Shown: positions 1-7,013, counted from the first letter of the stretch. The stretch is 15,992 nt of DNA from JBPOHE01 sp052035915 (GCA_052035915.1 JBPOHE010000034.1:1-15992), one strand, 5' to 3'. Made by a program: numbers and translations. The notes: generated from the sequence alone by a model not told the origin.

Positions 1-1
1 C

Positions 2-1105
2 GGGGACCTGGCGGCCGGGGCCGCCATGGGCCTGGCCGGGGCCTTGCTGTATGGGTTGGCGCTGCCGCCGGGACTTAACACCTCCCTGAGCGCGGGCCCC
101 CACCCGGTGGCGGCCCTGCCCGATCCCGTGGGTGCCATCTTCGATATGAACTACCGCCCCTCGGGCATCCAGGTCGGACGCATGCGGGTGCCCCTGGGGG
201 TGGTGGGCATCATCTACGAGGCGCGTCCCAATGTGACCGCCGATGCCGCCGCCCTCTGCCTCAAGGCGGGTAACGCCACGGTGTTGCGGGGTGGCTCCGA
301 GGCCTTTTATTCCAACCAGGCCATCGCCGCCGCCATCAGCCGGGGCCTCTTGGCCGCCGGTCTTCCCGCCGAGGCGGTGCAGGTGCTAGCCACCCGGGAT
401 CGCGAGGCGGTCGGACGGATGGTGGCCAGCCCGGAATACATCGACGTCATCATCCCCAGAGGGGGCAAGGGCCTGATCGAGCGCATCAGCCGTGAGGCCC
501 GGGTGCCGGTGATCAAGCATCTCGACGGCATCTGCCATGTCTATATCGATGACGAGGCCGATCTCGACAAGGGCTTCGTCGTCGCCATGAATGCCAAGAC
601 CCAGCGCTACGGCACCTGCAACACCATGGAAACCCTGTTGGTCGCCCAGGACGTGGCGGCGGCGATCCTGCCCCGACTGGCCGCCGCCTATTGGGACAAG
701 GGCGTGGAACTGCGCGGTTGCTCCCAGACCCGGGAGATCCTGGGTCCCCAATGTCTGGAGGCGACCCAGGAAGACTGGGATACCGAATATCTGGCGCCGA
801 TCCTCTCCATCCGCGTGGTACCCGGGCTGGACGAGGCAATCGATCACATCAACGAGCATGGCTCCCAGCATACGGACGCCATCATCACCGAAAACTTCAC
901 CAAGGCTCGGCGCTTCCTGCGCGAGGTGGACTCCAGCTCGGTGATGGTGAATGCCTCCACCCGTTTCGCCGACGGCTTCGAGTACGGCCTGGGGGCGGAG
1001 ATCGGCATCTCCACCGATAAATTCCATGCCCGTGGCCCCGTGGGCCTGGAAGGGCTCACCTCGGTCAAGTTCATCGTCCTCGGGGATGGGCATATCCGCA
1101 GCTGA
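2..1105 (+). CDS. proA: gamma-glutamyl phosphate reductase (ProA), 5' end missing
   Basis: ProA reduces gamma-glutamyl phosphate with NADPH to glutamate-5-semialdehyde, the second step of proline synthesis in the cytoplasm. The frame is open from the first complete codon, so the true start lies upstream and roughly the first 60 or so residues are missing. Family hallmarks are visible: the GVVGIIYEARPNVT block, the LRGGSEA block, IPRGGKGLI, the catalytic cysteine in RYGTCNTMETLL (Cys codon 617-619), and the C-terminal GPVGLEGLTSVKF signature. The frame ends at TGA 1103-1105 and looks intact. It is followed on the same strand by nadD and rsfS, a common gammaproteobacterial order, but an inverted-repeat element separates it from nadD. 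Identification is very secure. The large open frames on the opposite strand are composition shadows. Confidence 0.97.
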   Translation, partial: GDLAAGAAMGLAGALLYGLALPPGLNTSLSAGPHPVAALPDPVGAIFDMNYRPSGIQVGRMRVPLGVVGIIYEARPNVTADAAALCLKAGNATVLRGGSEAFYSNQAIAAAISRGLLAAGLPAEAVQVLATRDREAVGRMVASPEYIDVIIPRGGKGLIERISREARVPVIKHLDGICHVYIDDEADLDKGFVVAMNAKTQRYGTCNTMETLLVAQDVAAAILPRLAAAYWDKGVELRGCSQTREILGPQCLEATQEDWDTEYLAPILSIRVVPGLDEAIDHINEHGSQHTDAIITENFTKARRFLREVDSSSVMVNASTRFADGFEYGLGAEIGISTDKFHARGPVGLEGLTSVKFIVLGDGHIRS

Positions 1106-1117
1106 CCATCGGCTGCT

Positions 1118-1283
1118 GGCGCCTTGAGTGAGAGGTTGTGAAGAAATCGTAGCGAGCTGCCCCGAGCGATAGGAGCCGCGCCGTGAGCGACGAGACATAT
1201 CAGAGAGATAGGCGGGGAGCGAACGAGCACGCGACGCCGCGATCGGGACGCACGGTAGATTTATTCACAACCTCTGAGGCGCC
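1118..1283. repeat. Terminal-inverted-repeat element, copy 1 (GAGGTTGTGAA ends)
   Basis: This fills the proA-nadD gap. AGAGGTTGTGAA at 1131-1142 pairs perfectly with TTCACAACCTCT at 1264-1275. The arms can be extended imperfectly outward to GGCGCC on both sides (1118-1123 and 1278-1283). The same 12-bp arms flank a second, internally different segment at 2357-2544, so this is a dispersed family and not a chance hairpin. No ORF lies inside. The right arm runs into the nadD leader, and the TGAGG at 1275-1279 that can serve as the nadD ribosome-binding site overlaps the element end. It looks like a MITE or REP-type sequence; the parent transposon is not recognised. Confidence 0.75.
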
Positions 1284-1286
1284 GCC

Positions 1287-1946
1287 ATGATCGGCCTGCT
1301 TGGCGGCACCTTCGATCCCATCCATTACGGCCATCTGCGCTCCGCCCTGGAGGTGCGGATGGCCCTGGGGTTGTCGGAACTCCGCCTGATTCCCCTCAAC
1401 CAACCGCCCCACCGCCCGCCGCCGGTGCTCGATGCCGCCGCCCGACTGGAGTTGTTGCGGCTCGCCGTCGCCGGACAACCCGGTTTTCAGGTCGACGAGC
1501 GCGAGCTGCGTCGACCTGGCCGCTCTTACACCCTGGATACCTTGAAATCCCTGCGCGCCGAGATCGGCGATCAGGAGCCCATCGGCGTGCTGCTCGGTCT
1601 CGATGCCTTCCAGGGCTTTCCCGACTGGCACCGCCCCCAGGAGATCCTCGAACTCGCGCATCTGATCGTGATGAGACGTCCGGCGGCGGTTGTGGGTGGA
1701 GATCCCAGAATCGAGCCATTTCTCCATCGACACGGGACCGATAACCCCGCATCCCTACACAACTCCGCCGCCGGGCTCATCCTGCCAGTCGAAGTCAGTC
1801 AACTCGATATCTCTTCCACCCGGATCCGTGAACTTTTACGCCAGGGATTGAGCCCGCGGTTTCTGTTACCCGACCAGGTGCTGGAGGTCATCCGGCGTCG
1901 CGGTTATTACCGGGATGCGCTGCCTGCGACCGCTGATCTGGGGTAA
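1287..1946 (+). CDS. nadD: nicotinate-nucleotide adenylyltransferase NadD
   Basis: NadD transfers AMP from ATP to nicotinate mononucleotide, giving deamido-NAD, in NAD synthesis. The 219-residue protein has the usual family length. The nucleotidyltransferase motif GGTFDPIHYGHL starts at residue 6 and contains the HxGH histidines (H13 and H16). The second ATP-binding motif, ISSTRIR, lies at about residues 175-181. The central stretch GLDAFQGFPDWHRP, a typical NadD substrate-site region, is also present. ATG 1287 was chosen because the motif begins at residue 6 as in homologues, with TGAGG 7 bases upstream. It follows proA and precedes rsfS by 46 bases on the same strand, so co-transcription with rsfS is likely. 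Function is secure. Confidence 0.96.
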   Translation: MIGLLGGTFDPIHYGHLRSALEVRMALGLSELRLIPLNQPPHRPPPVLDAAARLELLRLAVAGQPGFQVDERELRRPGRSYTLDTLKSLRAEIGDQEPIGVLLGLDAFQGFPDWHRPQEILELAHLIVMRRPAAVVGGDPRIEPFLHRHGTDNPASLHNSAAGLILPVEVSQLDISSTRIRELLRQGLSPRFLLPDQVLEVIRRRGYYRDALPATADLG

Positions 1947-1992
1947 ACTCCCCCGCCACATCAGCCGACCGGGCAGCAACGACGGAAAACCT

Positions 1993-2352
1993 ATGCAAAG
2001 TGAAGAATTGAGAGACCTCGTGGTGCGGGTCCTCGAAGACATGAAGGCGCGAGACGTTCATATCCTGGATGTGCGTGACAAAACCAGTATCACCGACATC
2101 ATGGTCGTCGCCAGCGGCACCTCGGACCGCCATGTGCGGGCCATGGCGGAGGCGGTCGCCTTTCAGGCGAAACTTGCCGGCGCCCAGATCCTCGGCAGCG
2201 AGGGGGTGCAGGAAGGCGAATGGGCCTTGATCGACCTCACCGATGTCGTCGTCCATCTCATGCTCCCCGCGGTGCGCGACTATTACCACCTGGAGCGTCT
2301 CTGGTCCGTCGACCGGCCCAAAGTCGGTCGGCTTGGCCACGCCGCCCCCTGA
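1993..2352 (+). CDS. rsfS: ribosomal silencing factor RsfS
   Basis: RsfS binds ribosomal protein uL14 on the 50S subunit and blocks subunit joining when nutrients are scarce. The 119-residue product shows the family signatures DKTSITDIMVVASGTSDRHV and, near the C-terminus, the GxEGxxxGEWxLIDxxDVVVHxxxPxxRxYYxLExLW pattern, complete with RLW. ATG 1993 was preferred over an in-frame start at 1915. The earlier start would overlap the end of nadD, and the extra 26 residues look like nothing in the family. ACGGA at 1982-1986 gives a modest ribosome-binding site. rlmH, which often follows rsfS, is absent here; a repeat element and a divergently organised region come next. Confidence 0.95.
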   Translation: MQSEELRDLVVRVLEDMKARDVHILDVRDKTSITDIMVVASGTSDRHVRAMAEAVAFQAKLAGAQILGSEGVQEGEWALIDLTDVVVHLMLPAVRDYYHLERLWSVDRPKVGRLGHAAP

Positions 2353-2356
2353 GAAT

Positions 2357-2544
2357 CTGAGAGGTTGTGAAAATATCGTCTGCCTACTGCGGGCGCCCCC
2401 GAGCGCCCGTGGCGGCGTTGTCCTACGGTGAAATCTGTGGTCATTTAGTCCACTAAACTCCCATAGATTTCGCGTAGGACGCCTTGCCACGAACACTCAG
2501 GGGACGTCCTCGCTACGGCATCCGATTTTTTCACAACCTCTGAG
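2357..2544. repeat. Terminal-inverted-repeat element, copy 2, with internal cruciform
   Basis: It begins 5 bases after the rsfS stop. The left arm at 2360-2378 and the reverse complement of 2523-2541 match at 18 of 19 positions, starting AGAGGTTGTGAA as in copy 1. Inside is a long nested hairpin at 2420-2480. GTCCTACG (2420-2427) pairs with CGTAGGAC (2473-2480), AAATCT (2431-2436) with AGATTT (2465-2470), and TTTAGT (2444-2449) with ACTAAA (2452-2457), leaving a 2-base loop. The interior differs from copy 1 except for a short CGTAGCGAG-like piece near one end. No coding potential is seen. It may also act as a transcription barrier between rsfS and the minus-strand gene. Confidence 0.75.
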
Positions 2545-2613
2545 TCCAAGCGGTTGGCGCATCTCCCCCTCGCCGGGATGAGCGGCCAGTCGCAGGCGAA
2601 GAGACTCTCCGGG

Positions 2614-3438
2614 CTACAAATCTGCATCGGTCAGGATCAAATACCCTCGATAGCGCTCGCCATCCAGTGTATGCATGGCGAGATAGAGATCCCGCACCGG
2701 TACCCAGAGCCAGGGGTTGAGGTGCCCGGAGACATCCAGCACCAGCACCGAATCGCTGATCTCGTCATAGGCGCCCAGAGGCGAGATATGCCCGCCGCCG
2801 GCCTGGCCGAGTAACCGGCTCTGGTAGTTGACGATCAGAAAGTGTTCGGTTTCCCCCAGCACCCGGCGCAGATGCTCGCGAAAGACCTCCACCCCCTCCG
2901 GCTCGGCGGCCTCGGCGGGATGGCTCTCGACCTTGGCGCCATAGGCCTCCAACACCCCCTGCAACTGGGCCAGGGTCAGACCCGGGTCCGGCTTGCCGTC
3001 CCCCGCCGCCTGCTGGAACTCGATCACCGCCCTGGGTTTGACCCGCTCGGTGTCGGCGTTGAGCAAGCTCCCCTGGGCATAGAGCGGATAAGGGATCGAG
3101 CGTCCGCCCCAGGGGGCGGGGATCCGTACCTCCATGGCCGCCTGGCTGGGGATGGGTCTGCGGCCCGCCCGCATGGCATTGAGGACGATCACCGAGGAGG
3201 CGATACCGCAATAGAGCGGATTCGCCTGGGGCTGAAAGTGATGGGCCAGCTGGTAGAAGTCCTCGCTCTGGCTGGCCCGCCGTAAGCGGGCCCGGCCTTC
3301 CGGGCTATTCCAGTTCACCAGCACCAGCTGACCCTCGAAGGTGCTGGGCCGATACTGACCATAGTCGGCGACTTCCCGGGCCATCGCGCCGGTCAAGAAG
3401 AACAGGAACAGCAGGAGGAAGGGTCTGAATCTGGTCAT
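2614..3438 (-). CDS. exported phytochelatin synthase-family (peptidase C83) protein
   Basis: This belongs to the clan CA papain-like family of plant phytochelatin synthase and of bacterial homologues that cleave glutathione to gamma-Glu-Cys. The 274 residues start with a signal peptide (about residues 1-20, hydrophobic LLLFLFFL core ending GAMA), so it acts in the periplasm or is exported. The catalytic triad is visible: Cys77 in NPLYCGIASSVIVLNAM, His217 in GGGHISPLGAY and Asp235 in VLVLDV. FLIVNY precedes the His motif, as in the cyanobacterial enzyme. It lacks the C-terminal metal-sensing domain of plant enzymes. ATG 3438 is chosen because GAGG lies 6 bases upstream and the signal peptide begins there; an in-frame extension to 3624 is unlikely. 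It is divergent from the iron-sulfur carrier gene. A role in glutathione turnover or metal handling is inference. Confidence 0.9.
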   Translation of the reverse strand: MTRFRPFLLLFLFFLTGAMAREVADYGQYRPSTFEGQLVLVNWNSPEGRARLRRASQSEDFYQLAHHFQPQANPLYCGIASSVIVLNAMRAGRRPIPSQAAMEVRIPAPWGGRSIPYPLYAQGSLLNADTERVKPRAVIEFQQAAGDGKPDPGLTLAQLQGVLEAYGAKVESHPAEAAEPEGVEVFREHLRRVLGETEHFLIVNYQSRLLGQAGGGHISPLGAYDEISDSVLVLDVSGHLNPWLWVPVRDLYLAMHTLDGERYRGYLILTDADL

Positions 3439-3555
3439 GGGAAGCCTCGATGATGCTTGAGAATGTCTCGGGATGAACAGGAATTGATGGCGCGAGGGGC
3501 TTTCCCCAAGCCTACACCTAGTCTTGGCGATGGCCGATGGATGGGAACGCCAGCG

Positions 3556-3584
3556 TGGTTGAGGGATAGCCGCGGTGCTAGAAT
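3556..3584 (+). promoter_or_regulatory. Candidate extended -10 promoter for the A-type carrier gene
   Basis: TGCTAGAAT at 3576-3584 is an extended -10 element (TGn plus TAGAAT). A weak -35, TGGTTG, lies at 3556-3561 with 17-base spacing. The predicted start near 3591 lies beside a perfect 10-bp palindrome, TCTAGCTAGA (3595-3604), which could be an operator. Sequence match only. Confidence 0.45.
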
Positions 3585-3622
3585 GCCGTGATTTTCTAGC
3601 TAGACAGAATGGAGCGACAGCC

Positions 3623-4009
3623 ATGACAACTCAATTGGGATATGCGCTGACGGAACAGGACCTCAGCCTTACCCACTCCGCCGAAAGCAAGCTGGCCGAA
3701 TTGATGCAGCAGGTGGACGAACGGGTCGCCGGTGTGCGGGTGTATGCCGCCCCTGGCGGTTGCAGCGGTATCAGCTTCGGCATGACCTTTACCGACCGGG
3801 TCGACAGCGAAGACGGCATCCTGGAGTGCGACGGCTTCAAGGTCATCGTGGATGACGGGACCATGGACTACATCCGCGGCGTCGAGATCGACTTCATCGA
3901 TCGGGGCAATGGCGAAGCCAGCTTTGTTTTCAATAACCTGCGTCCTCTGCAAGGAGGCGGTGGTGGTTGCGGTTCCTGTGGTTCCGGAACCGGGGGCGGT
4001 TGCGGCTGA
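3623..4009 (+). CDS. A-type iron-sulfur carrier (IscA/ErpA/HesB family) with Gly/Cys-rich tail
   Basis: The HesB/IscA fold binds Fe-S clusters or iron and delivers them to apoproteins in the cytoplasm. The 128-residue protein has the first ligand Cys47 in APGGCSGISFGM and the family pattern DDGTMDYIRGVEIDF followed by SFVFNN. The usual C-terminal Cys-Gly-Cys ligand pair is replaced by a tail of glycines with Cys116, Cys119 (CGSC) and Cys127. ATG 3623 has GGAG at 3611-3614; the upstream in-frame start at 3575 would fall before the predicted transcript start. It stands alone, without isc or suf genes, divergent from the phytochelatin-synthase-like gene and followed by a terminator. Family membership is secure. 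Which A-type subgroup it is, and whether the tail binds clusters, cannot be told from sequence alone. Confidence 0.88.
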   Translation: MTTQLGYALTEQDLSLTHSAESKLAELMQQVDERVAGVRVYAAPGGCSGISFGMTFTDRVDSEDGILECDGFKVIVDDGTMDYIRGVEIDFIDRGNGEASFVFNNLRPLQGGGGGCGSCGSGTGGGCG

Positions 4010-4068
4010 TCCTGTTGTCTCCGACAGCCCGCGGCGATCGACCCAAGGGCTGTGACCCTCCTTCCGGG

Positions 4069-4101
4069 AACAGGTCGGCCCATCCCGGGTCGGCCTGTTT
4101 T
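4069..4101 (+). terminator. Rho-independent terminator after the A-type carrier gene
   Basis: The 13-base arms 4069-4081 and 4087-4099 form a stem with two G-U pairs and a 5-base loop (ATCCC). The stem runs into TTTT at 4098-4101. It lies 60 bases past the stop codon and on the correct strand. Confidence 0.65.
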
Positions 4102-4259
4102 CCATCCAGAATCCCGCCATCCGGACCGCTCCCAGCCAGGCGGCCAGGGGAAATACCCACAAAACCCCGGTCATCCCACCCTGGCGCCGGGGAGGGCGGT
4201 CGTGAATAATGCCAAAAACCCAGGCTACAAAGCTTTCCGACCGCCTTTGGAGGACAACC

Positions 4260-5636
4260 ATGACATCCATTCCAAGACCTCGAATGAAGCCCCAGCGGCG
4301 TGTTTCCGCCTTATCCGCCGTGGCGGCCTTGACCCTGCCTCTGGGTCTCTCGGCCCAATCGAGCAATGACATCGGTAACCTGGTGGCCGACCAGGCCAAT
4401 ACTTCTTACGGGGCCAATACCGGCTATGCCATAGGTTTCACCTGCGCCACCGGGCTGAATGGACAAGGGAGCGCCTTGAATCAGCGTTTTCAGCAGGATT
4501 GCGACAATATCGTCAATGGCTCCCTTGGCGGTGATTCCGGCGTAACCCAGGCCCTCAACCAGGTTGCCAGCGAGGAAATCAATACCCGTAACAGTATCGC
4601 CATTCGCCGCGCCGGTGCCCGCATCGGCACCCTGACCAGTCGGCTGCTGACCCTGCGAGGGGCCGGGTTAGCCCTGGAACCGCTGAAGGATCAACACATC
4701 CTCTTGGCGGCCAACCAGGTGCCGGCCGGGGCCTCGGTAGCGAATGCCATCAACGAGCGCCTGGGCGTCTTCGCCACCTTCGCCTATGGCTGGGGTTCCC
4801 AGGGGAATACCTTTTTCGATCATGGCTATGACCTGGCTCTAGGCCATATCACCGCCGGCATGGATTACAAACTCACCCCCAATCTGGTGCTTGGCGGAGC
4901 CTTCTCCTATTCGGACGGCCAGGCGGACTATGACAAGAACGGCGGGCGTCAGGACATCCAGGACCTGGGATTTTCCTTATACGGCACCTACTTCCTCAAT
5001 AACGGGCTCTATTTCGACGGCGCCCTCAGCCTGGGGAAGACCGACTATGATCTGAGACGGAACATCCATTACAGCATCGAGGGTCTCTCGGCCAACCAGA
5101 GGGCGAAATCCAGCACCGAGGGGGACGCCTTCTCCGCCTTCGTCTCCGCCGGCTATGACCTGGCCTTCCGGGATTGGAATCTTTCCCCCCACCTCAATCT
5201 GACCTATATGAAAAACAAGGTGGACGGCTACGCGGAGCGGATGTTGAACCTGGATCTCAACAGCCTCGGCGCCGCCATGGCGGTGGCGATGGATGATACC
5301 GATTACAACTCTTTCACCTCCGCCCTGGGGGCGACCTTCTCCTTCAGCCACAGCCAATCCTGGGGGATCCTGACCCCGCAACTCAGTATCGACTGGATCC
5401 ATGAGTTCCAAAACGATCAGCAGCGGACCAGCGGTTACTTCGTCAACGACATCAACCGCCAGCCCTTCGCGCTCCTCACCCAAGAGCCGGATCGGAACTA
5501 TTTCGATCTGGGGCTCTCCTTGGCGGCCCAATTGCCGAAGGGACGCGCCGCCTTCCTGTCCTATAACACCCTGCTCGGCTACGAGGACCTTCAGCACTCC
5601 GTCATCCGCGCCGGCTTCCGCATGGAATTCGACTAA
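4260..5636 (+). CDS. autotransporter-type outer-membrane beta-barrel protein, short passenger
   Basis: The 458-residue protein begins with a basic N-terminus and signal peptide (cleavage likely after LGLSA, about residue 32). A short region with a Cys pair follows (C62 and C81, spaced for a disulfide), then a helical stretch NQVASEEINTRNSIAIRRAGARIGTL. From about residue 168 to the end there are alternating amphipathic strands rich in Gly, Tyr and Asp (FATFAYGWGSQGNTFF, GLYFDGALSLGKTDYD). These resemble the C-terminal autotransporter barrel. The passenger is only about 130 residues and shows no lipase or protease motif. The last residues are GFRMEFD, so the usual terminal aromatic is followed by Asp. 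ATG 4260 has GGAGG 6 bases upstream; the 4209 start has none. It lies between a terminator and a hairpin, so it is probably monocistronic. Role unknown. Confidence 0.8.
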   Translation: MTSIPRPRMKPQRRVSALSAVAALTLPLGLSAQSSNDIGNLVADQANTSYGANTGYAIGFTCATGLNGQGSALNQRFQQDCDNIVNGSLGGDSGVTQALNQVASEEINTRNSIAIRRAGARIGTLTSRLLTLRGAGLALEPLKDQHILLAANQVPAGASVANAINERLGVFATFAYGWGSQGNTFFDHGYDLALGHITAGMDYKLTPNLVLGGAFSYSDGQADYDKNGGRQDIQDLGFSLYGTYFLNNGLYFDGALSLGKTDYDLRRNIHYSIEGLSANQRAKSSTEGDAFSAFVSAGYDLAFRDWNLSPHLNLTYMKNKVDGYAERMLNLDLNSLGAAMAVAMDDTDYNSFTSALGATFSFSHSQSWGILTPQLSIDWIHEFQNDQQRTSGYFVNDINRQPFALLTQEPDRNYFDLGLSLAAQLPKGRAAFLSYNTLLGYEDLQHSVIRAGFRMEFD

Positions 5637-5647
5637 GCGGCAGGACC

Positions 5648-5670
5648 TCCGCTGGTGTCCGACCAGCGGA
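5648..5670 (+). terminator. Hairpin after the autotransporter gene, terminator-like
   Basis: A perfect 9-bp stem (TCCGCTGGT 5648-5656 with ACCAGCGGA 5662-5670) has a 5-base loop and starts 12 bases past the stop. No T-run follows, so it may stabilise the 3' end or work with Rho instead of terminating by itself. Confidence 0.4.
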
Positions 5671-5747
5671 TGTCTCCCCGGTAGTTCAGCCGAAGTCATG
5701 GGTATGCGAGAATCGCCAACCAGGGAGCCTGGACCCGGAGGCAACAT

Positions 5748-6371
5748 ATGAGCGAGCAATTCACCAGCTATCTCCTCGATCTGATGGGACAATTGGATTA
5801 CACCGCGATCTTTCTCCTGATGGCGATGGAAAGCTCGATCCTGCCCGTCCCTTCGGAACTGGTGATGATCCCCGCCGGCTATCTGGTCTCCACCGGCCAG
5901 CTCGACCCCTGGCTAGTCACCCTGGCCGCCAGTCTGGGCAGTATCGCCGGTTCCCTGGGCAGTTATTACCTGGCGCTCTGGCTCGGACGTCCCTTCCTGC
6001 TCAGATACGGCAAATACATGCTGGTCGACAAACGCCACCTGGATAAGACCGAGCACTTCTTCAGCCACCATGGCGAGATCTCCATCTTTACCGGGCGCTT
6101 CGTCCCCGGTATCCGCCATTTGATCTCCATGCCCGCTGGTCTGGGGCGCATGGGACTGGGACGCTTCAGCTTCTACACCCTGTTTGGCGCCACCCTCTGG
6201 AACAGCGTATTGTTGGCGCTCGGCTGGGGTATCGGCGAAAACCAGGAGTGGTTCAAGGCCAATCTGCCCTGGGTCGGCGTCGGGGGGCTGGCATTCGTCG
6301 TCGTTCTTATCGGCTTTTATCTGTTCTGGCAGCGCCGGCGGCGGCACCTGGAGGACCTGAGTTCGGGATGA
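5748..6371 (+). CDS. DedA family inner-membrane protein
   Basis: DedA (SNARE-associated/VTT) proteins are inner-membrane proteins linked to lipid carrier flipping, membrane-potential maintenance and cell division; the substrate of this one is unknown. The 207 residues show the family blocks: acidic residues E28 and E37 in ESSILPVPSE near the start, and GRFVPGIRHLISMPAG (116-131) with Arg117 and Arg123, which correspond to functionally important arginines of E. coli DedA proteins. Hydrophobic segments are visible around residues 17-45, 53-78, 140-162 and 174-194, followed by a basic QRRRRH end. GGAGG (5737-5741) lies 6 bases before ATG 5748. Its stop overlaps the start of the next gene (ATGA), so the two are very likely co-translated. 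Confidence 0.93.
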   Translation: MSEQFTSYLLDLMGQLDYTAIFLLMAMESSILPVPSELVMIPAGYLVSTGQLDPWLVTLAASLGSIAGSLGSYYLALWLGRPFLLRYGKYMLVDKRHLDKTEHFFSHHGEISIFTGRFVPGIRHLISMPAGLGRMGLGRFSFYTLFGATLWNSVLLALGWGIGENQEWFKANLPWVGVGGLAFVVVLIGFYLFWQRRRRHLEDLSSG

Positions 6372-7006
6372 CCACCTCGGTTCCGAACGCCCTTCTGCTT
6401 CTGGCCCCAAACTGTCCCCACTGCCCGACCATGTTCGAGCTCTTGGGGCGGGCCTTGAAACAGGGTCGGCTCGGACGCTTGGAGGTAGTCAATATCCTGG
6501 CTCATCCCGAGCTGGCCCAAGCCCTCGGGGTCCGTTCGGTACCTTGGAGCCGCATCGGCCGTTTCGCTTTCTCCGGCGTTCTTTCTCCGGCTGAACTGGA
6601 GCATTGGATCCGGCACGCCGCCCAGGGCACGGGGACGGCGGAGTATTACGCCGCCGCCTTGGCGGCCCAGGGACTTGCCCAAGTCCTGGACATGATCAGG
6701 GAACAACCGGCCAGCCTCGGCGAGCTGCTGGGGTTGCTCGCCGGGCCGGACACCAAGATGATCGTGCGCATCGGTATCGGCGCGCTGATGGAAGAACTCC
6801 AGGGGTCAGAAACGCTCCGGGGGGCGATCCCGCAACTTGGGACCTTGACCGCTTCCCCGCTGCCCCAGACTCGAGCCGATGTCTGTCATTATCTGGGACT
6901 GACGGCCAGCCCGGCGGCCATCCCCTGGGTCCGCCCCCTGCTCGGGGACCCGGATCCCCAGGTGCGGGAGATTGCCGCGGAGAGCCTCACCCTACTCGGG
7001 GCTTGA
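6368..7006 (+). CDS. thioredoxin-fold protein (CPHC) with C-terminal HEAT-like repeat
   Basis: The 212-residue product starts inside the DedA stop (ATGA overlap at 6368-6371). Residues 8-62 look like a thioredoxin or glutaredoxin fold: LLLLAPNCPHCPTM carries a CPHC redox pair (C16 and C19), and RSVPW supplies the cis-proline (P58). The middle is helical. The last 35 or so residues (SPAAIPWVRPLLGDPDPQVREIAAESLTLL) resemble one HEAT/PBS-lyase-type repeat. No signal peptide is present, so it should be cytoplasmic. CPHC, the DsbA-type dipeptide, suggests a more oxidising disulfide than CGPC. Coupling to DedA suggests it serves that membrane protein or the same process. Function unknown. It converges on the DUF1499 gene with a 7-base gap. 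Confidence 0.8.
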   Translation: MTTSVPNALLLLAPNCPHCPTMFELLGRALKQGRLGRLEVVNILAHPELAQALGVRSVPWSRIGRFAFSGVLSPAELEHWIRHAAQGTGTAEYYAAALAAQGLAQVLDMIREQPASLGELLGLLAGPDTKMIVRIGIGALMEELQGSETLRGAIPQLGTLTASPLPQTRADVCHYLGLTASPAAIPWVRPLLGDPDPQVREIAAESLTLLGA

Positions 7007-7013
7007 CCCCCGC

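Noticed and set aside
386..1198. 270-codon minus-strand frame opposite proA
   Set aside because: The plus strand encodes clear ProA motifs over the same bases; the antisense product has no recognisable domain.
3576..3622. Longer starts for the carrier (3575) and for the phytochelatin-synthase-like gene (3624)
   Set aside because: Both would make the divergent genes overlap each other's promoter region, lack ribosome-binding sites, and in the latter case bury the signal peptide.
3608..3640. Reverse-strand PHO-like sequence TTGTCAT near the carrier gene start
   Set aside because: The second unit is at a 9-base, not 11-base, interval and the site lies at and inside the start of the coding region.
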